A DNA stretch of 64,000 nucleotides from an uncultured Geobacteraceae bacterium (GCA_903876875.1 CAIRBT010000073.1:1-64000), one strand, 5' to 3'; positions 24,450 to 34,435 are shown, counted from the stretch's first letter. Notes: generated by a model not told the origin, from the letters alone. Numbers and translations are program-made.

Positions 24450-27400
24450 CGTTCCCACCTGTTAAACCCAATTTTGTAATAACTCTCTCAAAATCTTCAG
24501 TATTAACAGTATGTTGTGTTATAACTTCCGTTACTCCCCCTGGATCGGGTGAGTCCTGTTTCATGAGCACAAGGGTCAGACAGTCATGGAGATGCTTTGC
24601 ACAGAGTGGCCTGACCAAATACCCGGCAAAACCGCTCTGTCCCAGTTGCAGCACATCACCCCGCTGTCCGAACGCGGTCACCATAACCAGATAGGTCTGG
24701 GCAAATAAGTGGGTGCTTTTGATGCGCTGCGCCAGCTCCAGACCATCCATGCCGGGCATGCACTGATCGAGTAACGCCACCTGGAACGGGTCACCGCGCA
24801 GTGCGGCATTACGCAGCAGGAGCAGTGCGGTTTCGCCATCGGGTGCCTCTTCAAAGCGACAGTCCCAATGGGTGAGCAGTGTCGTGATCAACAGACGGCT
24901 CACCTCATCATCATCAACAACCAGAATAAAAGCCCCCTTTATTTGTGAGGCATGGGTTGACACCGAATTGATGACCTTCGGTAGATATTCCTGTAATTGC
25001 TTGTCAAAATGAAGCGTAAACCAGAAGGTTGAACTACTACCTTCCACACTTGCAGCACCAATCTCACCGTGCATCAGTTCGGTCAGCAGCTTGCAAATTG
25101 CCAAACCCAAACCGGTGCCGCCGTATTTCCGCGCAGTGGAGCCGTCAACCTGGGTAAAGGGTGTAAAGAGCGCACTCAGACGGTCTGCCGGAATACCAAT
25201 ACCGGAGTCGACAATCTCGAAGAGAATGGTGACATCCTCTTCCCCTTCAGACCGCACCGACACGTTAATGTCGATGTTCCCCTTCGGGGTAAACTTAATC
25301 GCATTACCAACCAGGTTGGTAATAATTTGATTGATTCTGCCCGGGTCTCCCTTGAGAAAGGACGGCACGGCCGGTTGAATAGTTAAATTAAGGGTAAGTC
25401 CCTTGGTCTGTGCCGACAATGAAAGAAGTTTAACTGAATCATTTAGTGCGGAACGAAGATCAAAGTCAACAATTTCTATGTCAAGACGACCCGCTTCAAT
25501 TTTGGAAAAATCGAGAATGTCATTAACAACATTGAGCAGATTGTGACCGCTCAAGCGGATCATTTCGGCGAAATCCCGCTGTTCTTCATCCAGTTGAGTT
25601 TCCAGGAGCATGTCGGTCATACCGATAACACCCCCCAGGGGGGTGCGAATTTCGTGACTCATGGTGGCAAGAAAAGTGCTCTTCGTCCTGGTGGCAGCAT
25701 CGGCCTGTTCCTTTGCTTCGTTCATTTCTCCAACGGTTAATTTCAGTGCGGAGATATTTTCATGGGAAATAACCGCATAGACATTATTATCCAACGTAAA
25801 ACCGCTCACGTTAACCAAAAACCAATATTCCTCGTCGGCCAACCTCAGGGGACATTCGCAAATATAATTCCCCCCCTGTAAAAAGACCCACTCAACGGCC
25901 TCCGCAAAGTCGGCATACCCCTGCCACCCCTCTGTGCTCCGCTGCCTGACGATATCAAGATAGCGGCCGGTGATAAAAATATCATGTTCGGAAACACCAG
26001 ACAAACCATCCCACGACCGGTTGGTTATCACAATGGTGCCACTGGAGTCCACCACGCAGACCGGCATATTCAAACCATTGAGCGTGGTTCGGATAAAGCG
26101 CTCGCTTTGCTGGATTTCGACATGTTTTTTCTGCTCCGTGACATCCCGGATAACACCTGCGGCATGCCACCCCCCCTCAAGCTGGACGGCGGACAGTGCC
26201 AATTCAATGTGAATTTCCTGGCCATCTTTGCGCAAAGCGATCAGTTCGGTTGTCTTGCCCACCACGGAACCCCGACCGGTGCGCTGAAACTCGGAAAAGA
26301 CCTCCCGATGGGCGGCCTGTAAATGAACCGGAGCTAACAGCGTATGGAGATTTCGCCCAATGGCTTCTTCTTCACTGTAGCCGAAGATGCGCCCTGCGGC
26401 AGGATTCCAGAAGGTGATTGCCCCCGACGGCCCCATCATCATCATACCGTCTGCCGATGAATCAGTAATAGCGTGCAATTGGGCTTCCAAGCGGATGCGC
26501 TTTGTGATGTCCCGTAAACTGGCAAACAACACCGACTGACCGTCTAGCTGCAGTACCGAGAGCGTCACTTCAGCATTAAACATTGAGCCGTCAAGACGAC
26601 GACACAACCACTCAAAGGTATACAGCGTATTTGACAGTGCTTCGCCGATATTTACCCCGATGAAATCCCGTGAAAGCATGCCGTTTGGCTGAAATTGCGG
26701 TGAAAAATAGTCCGGCGTCTGCCCGATGAAACCGGCGGCATCATCCCTGAGCAGCAAACTGGTGGCTCGATTGGCATCCATAACCACACCGTTTTTAAGC
26801 AGGAGATACGCATCCGGTGCTTCGTCAAAGAGCACCTTAAAGCGGTTGCTCATCTCCTCAAGTTTTCCCTCGTTCCCTTTCAGGGCGGTCACCAGAGCGT
26901 CCTGTGCTGAATCGGTCAGCTTCTGTCGCCTTTTAAACAAAAAGAGCCCGATCATACCGACACACCAGATGCTCAGGTGTCCCCCCAGCAGAAAAGGCAT
27001 TTTTGCGGCAAATTCCGCCGCGTACGGTGCCCAGAGGATTGACACACTCAGCCCCCCCCGCACTTCTCCGAGCTTATACCCCTGCTGCCCATGGCAGGTC
27101 AAACAGTCAGCTTCGGTCAGCAAGGGGCGCATATATCTCAGATAGGTCTCACCGGCAATGGCGTCCTTGGAGGTGTACTCTTTTGTCCCCTGTTCAAACA
27201 GCCTGAGAGCCGTGCGTTCCCACTCATCCGGTGCATTTTCCTTGCGGAGCGGCTTTAAACTGGTGAGATGGCTCTTCATGCCGAATTTAGCAGCGTCAAG
27301 CTCATGAACCTGCCGGGCCATGTACTCCGGATCAACCAGGGTGAGCATTCTGCCGGACGGTGTCACCACATCCCGTTCCGGAATACCGGTCAGAGAGGGG

Positions 27401-27657
27401 TTGGCAGGCATCTGCTCCGTCACCGGCACATAGACCCCGCCACGCAGACCAACCCAACTCCGATAGAGAAGATCCTTATGAAAGCTGTTTTTCGCTATAG
27501 CAAGCGCATTCTCATATTCTGTCCGGTACTGTCCATATACGTCAAAGCCACATTCAAGCAGGATAACCGTTGCCCACACGAGAGAGAGCACGTAATAGGC
27601 ATGCTGCCTGGTACGTGCCGCTGACGAGTGAGCGGTACGAGTCTCTCTGTCTGTCAT
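24433..27657 (-). CDS. Haem-binding (DUF3365) hybrid histidine kinase
   Basis: A 1074-residue membrane kinase. After a transmembrane helix (about 20-40) comes a periplasmic DUF3365/Tll0287-like sensor with the c-type haem motif CLTCH (Cys185, Cys188, His189) followed by GYKLGEVRGGLSVSI. A second helix (about 225-245) leads to three PAS domains, HisKA ([16 protein letters not shown]), HATPase ([13 protein letters not shown]) and a C-terminal receiver (LLDQCMPGMDGLE). Haem suggests redox, gas or ligand sensing. The ATG at 27657 follows a near-perfect GGAGGTGA; a GTG 18 bases upstream is less likely. It overlaps the next kinase by 17 bases. Confidence 0.93.
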   Translation of the reverse strand: MTDRETRTAHSSAARTRQHAYYVLSLVWATVILLECGFDVYGQYRTEYENALAIAKNSFHKDLLYRSWVGLRGGVYVPVTEQMPANPSLTGIPERDVVTPSGRMLTLVDPEYMARQVHELDAAKFGMKSHLTSLKPLRKENAPDEWERTALRLFEQGTKEYTSKDAIAGETYLRYMRPLLTEADCLTCHGQQGYKLGEVRGGLSVSILWAPYAAEFAAKMPFLLGGHLSIWCVGMIGLFLFKRRQKLTDSAQDALVTALKGNEGKLEEMSNRFKVLFDEAPDAYLLLKNGVVMDANRATSLLLRDDAAGFIGQTPDYFSPQFQPNGMLSRDFIGVNIGEALSNTLYTFEWLCRRLDGSMFNAEVTLSVLQLDGQSVLFASLRDITKRIRLEAQLHAITDSSADGMMMMGPSGAITFWNPAAGRIFGYSEEEAIGRNLHTLLAPVHLQAAHREVFSEFQRTGRGSVVGKTTELIALRKDGQEIHIELALSAVQLEGGWHAAGVIRDVTEQKKHVEIQQSERFIRTTLNGLNMPVCVVDSSGTIVITNRSWDGLSGVSEHDIFITGRYLDIVRQRSTEGWQGYADFAEAVEWVFLQGGNYICECPLRLADEEYWFLVNVSGFTLDNNVYAVISHENISALKLTVGEMNEAKEQADAATRTKSTFLATMSHEIRTPLGGVIGMTDMLLETQLDEEQRDFAEMIRLSGHNLLNVVNDILDFSKIEAGRLDIEIVDFDLRSALNDSVKLLSLSAQTKGLTLNLTIQPAVPSFLKGDPGRINQIITNLVGNAIKFTPKGNIDINVSVRSEGEEDVTILFEIVDSGIGIPADRLSALFTPFTQVDGSTARKYGGTGLGLAICKLLTELMHGEIGAASVEGSSSTFWFTLHFDKQLQEYLPKVINSVSTHASQIKGAFILVVDDDEVSRLLITTLLTHWDCRFEEAPDGETALLLLRNAALRGDPFQVALLDQCMPGMDGLELAQRIKSTHLFAQTYLVMVTAFGQRGDVLQLGQSGFAGYLVRPLCAKHLHDCLTLVLMKQDSPDPGGVTEVITQHTVNTEDFERVITKLGLTGGNDGTTR

Positions 27658-27705
27658 ATTCACCTCCCATTGCACCGTGGTACGTGGTGCCTGTACGGCT
27701 GCAAC

Positions 27706-30700
27706 TCATTTCTTCGGCAGCCACCGTTCAATAACTTCGGCCAACTCAGCTCTTTTCAGAGGCTTTGAGAGATAATCGTTCATACCGATTGCCAGACAGC
27801 GATCCCGGTCACTGTCAAGCACGTTGGCCGTCACGGCAATAATCGGCACGCCATGATTACGCACGGCGGAAGCCGGATCACGGATGACTTCCGTTGCCTG
27901 CAGGCCATCCATATTCGGCATGAGGCAATCCATCAACACCAGATCATAGTCAGTTTTTGCAAGGGCGGCCAGTGCCAGCAGACCGTCATCGGCCACATCG
28001 GTACGATACCCCAATTTGCCCAGCAGGTTGAGAGCAACTTTTTGATTAATGATATTGTCTTCCGCGAGCAGAATGCGTATCTCGTGCGGCTCTGCCGGGA
28101 CAACAACCGGCGTTTCCGGGAGGAGTGCCACCGCCCCTTTGAGAGGTGCCGGAGCAGCACGCTCAGTCACGGCACGGCCGACCGATGCGGCGTCAAGCTC
28201 CTCCGGCGTCGGCAGTTCAAACATGGCGGTGAACCAGAAGGTTGAGCCGGCTCCTTCCTGACTCTCCACCCCCATATCGCCAGCCATGAGATACACTATC
28301 TGCCTGCTGAGTGTCAGTCCCATGCCGGTACCGCCATACTTGCGCGTCGTTGAAGAATCGCCCTGGGTGAACGGTTCAAAGATCTTCTGGCGATGCTCGT
28401 CAGAAACACCAATGCCCGTATCTACCACTTCGAAATAGATAACGACCAGCCCCAACTGATCTAACTGTACCCGCGTGTTAAGGGAAATTTGACCGGCCGG
28501 AGTAAATTTGATGGCATTGCTTATCAGGTTATACAACACCTGTTTTAAACGTTTGGGGTCCCCCCTCAGCATAGCCGGCACATCGGAGGCTACGTTATTG
28601 TTGAGCAGCAGACCTTTTTCATCTGCTGACATTTTTTGCACGGTAACACAGTCGGTCAACAACTCTCGTATATCAAAATCAGTATGTATAAGACTTAATT
28701 TATATTCATTCACACGCGAGTAATCGAAAATATCCGAAATAAGCCCCATCATATGGTCACTGCTCTTGCCGATAATATCGGCAAAACCGCGTTGTTCTTC
28801 AGTTAACTCCGTATCAAGCAGAATCTGGGTCATCCCCATTATGCCATTCATGGGGGTGCGAATTTCATGGCTGATAGTTGCAAGAAATTCACTTTTGGCC
28901 TTATTACCCGACTCAGCATCTTCCTTGGCCTTGAGTAACTGCGCCATAAACATTTTTTTGGCGGTGATGTCCTCTTTCACCCCCAGATAGTGGGTAACCA
29001 CGCCATTTTTATCGAATACGGGAGAAATGATGGCCTGCTCATAGAAAATATTACCCATCTTACCTTTATTGACAAATTCACCACTCCAGGCATTGCCGGC
29101 CAGCAGGGTTTCCCAGAGCTCTTTGAAGATTTCCGGCGAGGTAAGCCCTGACTTCAGCACATTCGGTTTCTGGCCGATAACATCCGTCAGACTATAGCCA
29201 CTCATCTTGGTAAAATAGGGGTTGGCATACTCAATGACACCTGCCACATCCGTGATGACGATGGTCACCGGGCACTGTTCTATGGCACTGAGCAGCTTAC
29301 GCTGTTCCAGCTCCATCTGCCGGCGTACGGTAACATCCAAAATCGTCACAACGGCTCCCTGTACGATGTCCGCTTCAAAAATAGGATGGGACTCAATTTC
29401 GGCACGAAAAAACGTGCCGTCCTTGCGCCAGGTAATCTCCTCAGATAACAGCACCGGTACACCGGTTCGGCTGGTGGCGATAATCGGACATTCGATGGCG
29501 GGATAAAAGGAGCCATCTTCATGATGATGGTGAATCAATTCATGCATACATTGACCGATACAATCTTCATACCGGTACCCGGTCATCTGGAGTGCCGCTT
29601 TGTTGATAAAGGTGACAATGCCATGGCGATCCGTACCGTATATCCCTTGGCTGGTATTTCCCAGCAGTCGTTCCGCCAGGGTGGTGGTTGCGTTAAGGGC
29701 GGACTGATCCTCCATAACGATAAACTCACACTCCGTATCATCCCACACCCCGACTCGCCGAAATATACCAACCGGAAACGTGCGGTCATCCTTACAGCGA
29801 ACCCTCATTTCAACGCCATGCAAGGACTTTAAGGCACAGAACTCCACCAACAGCAGTTCAAAGACGGTTCCTTGCAGCTCCCCTTCGCCATAGCCTAATT
29901 TTTCCAGAGCATGTTTATTGACGGAGACGATGATCCCCTGATTATCAACAACAATCACCATTCTGTTTATGGAATCAAAAAAGTCCCGGAAATTATCGCT
30001 GGAACGCCGGGCATCGTAGTACGCTGCCAGGCGTGTTGACTCGTCGTTCATAAGACGGCGCACCACAAATCCCGAAATCAGCACCATGGCGGCAAAGCCC
30101 AGACAGACAAAGAGTATCTCACTGTACCAAGAGCTTAAGACGTCCCGTTCACTCAACCCCACTTCGATAAAAAAGGGATAGGGTTTCACCTCTGCAAAGG
30201 ACATCAGCTTCCAAATATGGTCAATGGGACAGAGCTGTCTGACATTCCCCCGGGATTCTCCCCCAAGCAACGCCTTGAGCAACTGGGGTGAAAGTGCTAC
30301 GGCAGCCATGCTGTTTTCAGCCGGTGGCGGGGGGAATCGGGTCAGGTATCTCATGTCCGTATCACGTAACATGATAGTGCCGGAGCGACCAATATCGGCT
30401 TCAGACAGCTCTTTCGTAAGTCTGTCCATGGTGATTCCGCCACAGATGACACCTGCAAACGCCCCCTGTTTACCGGTGAGCCGTTGGGCAACATACATAA
30501 TGCGTTTCCCGTTTGTCCCCTCGGTGGTAACACGGGAAAAATACAGTTTGCTGCCGGTACTATTCTTGACACTCTGAAAGAGACCTGTGGCAGCAATATT
30601 CTGCTGCCCCCCCAGCGTGTGACCATAGGTAATGACCCCGTTTTCATTAACTACTCGCAAATCATCGACAAAATTGGCCAGAGAATCACTCTGCAATTTC

Positions 30701-31044
30701 AAGTAATCAGTAACTTCGCCCGCTGAAGATTTCCCCCCCTCTTTCAGATGGCTGTATTCTGCGGCCACTCTGCGCAAGGCCGTCTCGACGACTTCAATGT
30801 CTGCTTTCAAATCGTGCTGCAAGAGTTTGACCGTATTCCCGGCATGGGCGACGGCCCGTGACTCCATATGGGCTCGACTGTACATGAGAAAGCAGATCGC
30901 TCCGGCGGCAAAGACCGCAAGCAGTGACAACCAGATCCGGAATACTTTCTTCCGCAATTGGAGAAGAGCCGTGGCAACTGCTTGGGTTTTATGTAAATTC
31001 AGAAGTTCATCTGGTATGTCGTTTATGCCACTCTGCTTGGTCAC
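27706..31044 (-). CDS. Membrane sensor hybrid histidine kinase, multi-PAS
   Basis: A 1112-residue kinase. Two transmembrane helices (about 33-53 and 312-330) flank a large extracytoplasmic sensor of the double-Cache kind (YFSRVTTEGTNGKRIMYVAQ, KPYPFFIEVGLSERDVL). At least three PAS domains follow (about 355-680), then HisKA ([16 protein letters not shown]), HATPase (GGTGMGLTLSRQIV) and a C-terminal receiver (LVLMDCLMPNMDGLQA, LSKPLKRAEL). It starts with GTG after a GGGGGA-type site. It is 24 bases downstream of the NarL-type regulator, and so probably part of that operon. Confidence 0.94.
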   Translation of the reverse strand: MTKQSGINDIPDELLNLHKTQAVATALLQLRKKVFRIWLSLLAVFAAGAICFLMYSRAHMESRAVAHAGNTVKLLQHDLKADIEVVETALRRVAAEYSHLKEGGKSSAGEVTDYLKLQSDSLANFVDDLRVVNENGVITYGHTLGGQQNIAATGLFQSVKNSTGSKLYFSRVTTEGTNGKRIMYVAQRLTGKQGAFAGVICGGITMDRLTKELSEADIGRSGTIMLRDTDMRYLTRFPPPPAENSMAAVALSPQLLKALLGGESRGNVRQLCPIDHIWKLMSFAEVKPYPFFIEVGLSERDVLSSWYSEILFVCLGFAAMVLISGFVVRRLMNDESTRLAAYYDARRSSDNFRDFFDSINRMVIVVDNQGIIVSVNKHALEKLGYGEGELQGTVFELLLVEFCALKSLHGVEMRVRCKDDRTFPVGIFRRVGVWDDTECEFIVMEDQSALNATTTLAERLLGNTSQGIYGTDRHGIVTFINKAALQMTGYRYEDCIGQCMHELIHHHHEDGSFYPAIECPIIATSRTGVPVLLSEEITWRKDGTFFRAEIESHPIFEADIVQGAVVTILDVTVRRQMELEQRKLLSAIEQCPVTIVITDVAGVIEYANPYFTKMSGYSLTDVIGQKPNVLKSGLTSPEIFKELWETLLAGNAWSGEFVNKGKMGNIFYEQAIISPVFDKNGVVTHYLGVKEDITAKKMFMAQLLKAKEDAESGNKAKSEFLATISHEIRTPMNGIMGMTQILLDTELTEEQRGFADIIGKSSDHMMGLISDIFDYSRVNEYKLSLIHTDFDIRELLTDCVTVQKMSADEKGLLLNNNVASDVPAMLRGDPKRLKQVLYNLISNAIKFTPAGQISLNTRVQLDQLGLVVIYFEVVDTGIGVSDEHRQKIFEPFTQGDSSTTRKYGGTGMGLTLSRQIVYLMAGDMGVESQEGAGSTFWFTAMFELPTPEELDAASVGRAVTERAAPAPLKGAVALLPETPVVVPAEPHEIRILLAEDNIINQKVALNLLGKLGYRTDVADDGLLALAALAKTDYDLVLMDCLMPNMDGLQATEVIRDPASAVRNHGVPIIAVTANVLDSDRDRCLAIGMNDYLSKPLKRAELAEVIERWLPKK

Positions 31045-31068
31045 ACTATTCCCCCTGCACCCATCTTG

Positions 31069-31707
31069 CTACACAAAAATCCGGTTTTCCACACAGTACT
31101 TGATAAGATCTCCCGTGGTTCTCAGTTTCAATTTATCCAGTACACGTGACTTATACGTGCTGACAGAGCTTATGCGGAGATCCAGCTCTTTGGCAATTTC
31201 AGTGATGGTAAAGCCACTCCCCATCATGCATACCATCTGAAACTCCCGGGGCGATAGGATAGTCGTAATATCCTCACTTCCCATGCCATCAGCAATGGTA
31301 TCCTCTGGCAAGCACGTCCGCTTGTTTTTCCCTTTTTTTTGATCACCAAGTACCCTCTCGATGGTTTCCTTAAGCTCAATGGTACCGATGCCTTTGTTAA
31401 CATAGGCACTCGCACCGGCACGCAGTGCCCGCTCAGCATACTGTTCTGCCGGATGGGAACTCAAGACAACAATCGGAAGATTAGATGCACTACTCCGGAT
31501 ATTTTTAAGGAGCCCAAACCCGGTATTGTCAGGCAGTGACAGATCAAGCAGAAGCAGATTGAACCTGAACCGGTGTAAAAGTTCCAACGCCTCTTGACCG
31601 GTAGAAGCTTCATGGAACCTGAACCGCTGCGGGAATATATTGAGAAGTGTTTTAATTACTCCTGAGCGTAAGAGAATGTGATCGTCAACCAACAGTACCC
31701 TAAGCAT
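31069..31707 (-). CDS. NarL/FixJ-type response regulator
   Basis: A 212-residue regulator: receiver (1-120, LLLLDLSLPDNTGFG with Asp acceptor) plus LuxR-type HTH (ILSPREFQMVCMMGSGFTIT, DLRISSVSTYKSRVLDKL). This is the only DNA-binding response regulator in the signalling run. Its ATG overlaps the stop of the NarX-type kinase (TAATG), so the two form a cognate pair. It may control the shared promoter motif found upstream of this and two other operons, but that is only inferred from position. Confidence 0.93.
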   Translation of the reverse strand: MLRVLLVDDHILLRSGVIKTLLNIFPQRFRFHEASTGQEALELLHRFRFNLLLLDLSLPDNTGFGLLKNIRSSASNLPIVVLSSHPAEQYAERALRAGASAYVNKGIGTIELKETIERVLGDQKKGKNKRTCLPEDTIADGMGSEDITTILSPREFQMVCMMGSGFTITEIAKELDLRISSVSTYKSRVLDKLKLRTTGDLIKYCVENRIFV

Positions 31708-33503
31708 TATTGTTTTTCCCCCACAGGAATAGTGAGGCGAATAATCGTTCCCTGACCCGCCTCCCCACTAATATGCAAGTTGCCACGACAACTCCGCGCC
31801 CGCTCGCGCATTCCCATAACACCATATGACGTGGTACGTGCAAGCTCATGCTCAGACACACCACACCCATTATCTGAAATTTCAAGAATCAGATCCCCCG
31901 CTTTCAAGCAGACTGACAGAGCTACTTCCGTCGCATCAGAATGTCGGATAATATTGGTAAAACTTTCCTGCACGATGCGCATAAGAACTGTTGCTGTTTG
32001 TGTATCAAGACCATCGATATGACTGTTAATCATCGCAAAGCAGCTAATACCACTATACTTTTCAAACTCATGTACCTGCCACTCAAGTGCAGCTGTCAGC
32101 CCGATACTATCTAAGAGTGGCGGCCTGAGGTTACCGGCAATTCGTCGTATTATCCCAATGGAAGCATCTACTTCTTGTATCAGAACTCTGATCTGTTCCT
32201 CTGTTTCATCTTTATTATGGCAATAGACAACTGATTCCAGCCCTAATTTTAAAAGAGTCAAATGTTGACCAAGGTCATCATGGATATCCCGTGAAATGGC
32301 AATGCGCTCTTCTTCTATGGCTTTTTGGAGATGCCCATGGAGTGCCCGGTTCCCTTCCAGTGCAGCCCGCAACTGTTCTGAACTCTTAAGTCGCTCTGAT
32401 ATATCCCGAATGGCAGCCACATGTGCGTGTTTTCCTTTATACTCAAAGCTATGAACTGAAACCTCAACCGGAAATTGCGTACCATCTTTTTTACGATGCC
32501 ACCGCAAGGGGATATAGGCATCCTTCATCTGTAACCCTTGGGCAGTCCCCTCCGGGTCGGCAGACAAATCAAAGAGTGTCAGCTCAAGGAGTGCGGCCTT
32601 TGCATAGCCATACATGTCCAGTCCGGCCGCATTGATGTCCAAAATCCGGCCACTCTCACATTCAACGAGAAGCACTCCGTTAAGATTCATTTCAAAGAGA
32701 CGGACATAGCGTTCCTCGCTGCTTTTCAGGGCATCCTCCGCCAACTTGCGAATAGTGATATCCTGAAGCACCACAATGTGACCGCGAGTAGTGCGCGACC
32801 CCGTGGTCGTATTGGAAACAGTAAGGCTGACCCACAGGGTTGAGCCATTGCGGTGCAGACAGCGTACTTCAGCGGCAAAATCACAGAGACTACCGGAAGC
32901 AAGCCGGGTAAATCTCTCACGACATACCTGTTCATCATCCGGGTGGAGAAGTTTGAGCAGGTATACGCCAACCAGTTCCTCCCTGAAATACCCCAAAAGC
33001 GTGCAGAGTTTTTCATTAACTTTCTGTATAACCTGCCGAGAAGAGCAGACAACCATACCAACGGCAGAACAGTCAAAGAACGATTGAAAGACATCTTCAG
33101 GTACGGAGAGTATCTGCTCCATGGGGATACTGTCCGTTATATCATAAAGAGAAATGATGCAGCCACCGGCAGCAGCGGCCAGGGGAACAACCATCATGCT
33201 AAAAACCTGCACGGTACCTGCCGGAATAGAGCAGACCTGTTCCATCTTAAACTGCGGCAACGCCCCCCGCATCACCCCAGTTATATTTTGGTACACCAAC
33301 GGGGCTGAATCGGCATAAATCTGGGTAAGAAGCTCCCCATTCAAAAAATCAGTACCGACGCAGGTTTCCGGTACGTTGTTCGTTGTCAGAAAATTGCACC
33401 AGGTCCCATTGTGGGCAATAACAATTCCCTGACCGTCTAACACGACCACACCGAACGGAAGAGAATGCAAGATTTCCGAGCTTATGTCTGACATAACACG
33501 CAT
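31707..33503 (-). CDS. PAS-rich NarX-type histidine kinase
   Basis: A 598-residue soluble kinase. Three or four PAS domains fill residues about 10-370 (including DITDSIPMEQIL, FFDCSAVGMVVCSS, LFEMNLNGVLLVECESG). The C-terminal part is HisKA_3 (RIAISRDIHDDLGQHLTLL) and a HATPase (ISDNGCGVSEHEL, YGVMGMRERARS), the architecture of NarX/DegS-type kinases. It pairs with the NarL-type regulator immediately downstream. The ATG at 33503 follows GAGGCGGA. It is the first gene after the shared promoter motif. Confidence 0.94.
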   Translation of the reverse strand: MRVMSDISSEILHSLPFGVVVLDGQGIVIAHNGTWCNFLTTNNVPETCVGTDFLNGELLTQIYADSAPLVYQNITGVMRGALPQFKMEQVCSIPAGTVQVFSMMVVPLAAAAGGCIISLYDITDSIPMEQILSVPEDVFQSFFDCSAVGMVVCSSRQVIQKVNEKLCTLLGYFREELVGVYLLKLLHPDDEQVCRERFTRLASGSLCDFAAEVRCLHRNGSTLWVSLTVSNTTTGSRTTRGHIVVLQDITIRKLAEDALKSSEERYVRLFEMNLNGVLLVECESGRILDINAAGLDMYGYAKAALLELTLFDLSADPEGTAQGLQMKDAYIPLRWHRKKDGTQFPVEVSVHSFEYKGKHAHVAAIRDISERLKSSEQLRAALEGNRALHGHLQKAIEEERIAISRDIHDDLGQHLTLLKLGLESVVYCHNKDETEEQIRVLIQEVDASIGIIRRIAGNLRPPLLDSIGLTAALEWQVHEFEKYSGISCFAMINSHIDGLDTQTATVLMRIVQESFTNIIRHSDATEVALSVCLKAGDLILEISDNGCGVSEHELARTTSYGVMGMRERARSCRGNLHISGEAGQGTIIRLTIPVGEKQ

Positions 33504-33555
33504 TCCGCCTCATCTTCATTAAACAAATCACAAAACAGCATAAGTACACTTTAAC

Positions 33556-33600
33556 ATAATAGCAGTAATTAAGCCGCTTGTCTGTCGCAGGACTACTACA
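33556..33600 (-). promoter_or_regulatory. Shared promoter motif, copy A (NarX/NarL operon)
   Basis: On the minus strand: TGTAGT, 7 bases, CGACAGACA (33579-33600). The AGACAA at 33578-33583 serves as a -35 box, then a 16-base spacer and TATTAT (33556-33561) as -10. The kinase start lies about 50 bases further. An AT-rich segment (33600-33645) sits upstream of the motif, as for an UP element. The same arrangement occurs at 37796-37840 and 40824-40868. Confidence 0.7.
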
Positions 33601-33754
33601 AAACGAAATAATTTAAGAATAATATATTTGTATTAATTTAAGGCAGTTGGATTGTCAACAGAAATATAAGATGGGTTTCACTGACGTATATATGGAAAAA
33701 GGGTAAATTACAACCCGTGTTGATCGGTTGGAAAATTGCACAGGGGATAAGCCC

Positions 33755-33780
33755 CCCTCATCCGTCCGAGCGGATGAGGG
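33755..33780. repeat. 10-bp perfect hairpin
   Basis: CCCTCATCCG (33755-33764) and CGGATGAGGG (33771-33780) pair around a 6-base loop. No T-run follows. It lies in the non-coding stretch 33504-33844 beside a decayed Rpn-like gene; function not visible. Confidence 0.6.
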
Positions 33781-33844
33781 CGAAACGGTGCCACTCGCAA
33801 AAAACTAACCGACAATGCTGACTTTGTGCGCGTGATGTAAATCC

Positions 33845-33991
33845 CTGGAGGATTATGAAAAGGGAAAAGAAGAAGGGATTGAACGGGGAAAGCTTGCGAT
33901 TACGCATAAGTTGATCGCCAAGGGAATGAGTGCGGAAGAAGCAGCGGAAGTTGCCGTAATTGCGGTGGGAATTCTGCGGAGTGGCGATTAA
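33845..33991 (+). pseudogene. Rpn-family nuclease/transposase C-terminal remnant
   Basis: The frame reads LEDYEKGKEEGIERGKLAIT then HKLIAKGMSAEEAAEVAVIA, the Glu/Gly/Lys-rich tail typical of Rpn/PD-(D/E)XK transposase-like proteins (EEGxxxGxxEGK...A..LL..G.S.EEIA). The catalytic N-terminal domain and a start codon are missing. It is a remnant of an accessory gene between two signalling operons. Confidence 0.6.
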
Positions 33992-34024
33992 TGGGGCAAC
34001 GTGGTAATCAAGAGCGATGTACCA

Positions 34025-34435
34025 TTAGCTCTTGATCCTGTCATCTGTAGACACGAATAATCCATAGTTCCCAACCAACTCATTGACAGTACTGCGCAAA
34101 AGATCATAATCTAAAACTTTTAAGAGCACTCTATCAGCACCCAGTATTAGTGCTATATCATCAATGCAGTCAACGCCAACTTTGGTCGCACCTCCTGTTA
34201 TCGCAATTATGCCTATTTTCTTATACGTTGCTCTTAAAAAACGTATAACGTCGAGGCCATCTTTTTCCGGCATAAAAATATCTGTTATAACAATGTGATA
34301 ATTATTTTTTCCCGCTATCCTAATACCCTCAGCCCCATCTTGTGCCGTATCAACTACGTGTCCATCAATAGTGAGGATATTCTTTATTATTTTTCCGACT
34401 TCCTCATGATCTTCAATAACAAGTATTCTTGCCAC
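34025..34435 (-). CDS. Single-domain response regulator, KV variant
   Basis: A 136-residue receiver, MARILVIEDHEEVGKIIKNI, with acceptor in IVITDIFMPEKDG and an ITGGA switch segment. As in its paralogue at 20786-21169, the conserved Lys-Pro is Lys-Val (VLLKVLDYDLL). It starts with GTG after GGAGGG. It is the last gene of the MCP-cheW group and could be that group's CheY-like output, though it is not of the classical CheY type. Confidence 0.9.
   Translation of the reverse strand: MARILVIEDHEEVGKIIKNILTIDGHVVDTAQDGAEGIRIAGKNNYHIVITDIFMPEKDGLDVIRFLRATYKKIGIIAITGGATKVGVDCIDDIALILGADRVLLKVLDYDLLRSTVNELVGNYGLFVSTDDRIKS

Noticed and set aside
33755-33780. An intrinsic terminator
   Set aside because: The hairpin is perfect but no T-run follows on either strand.
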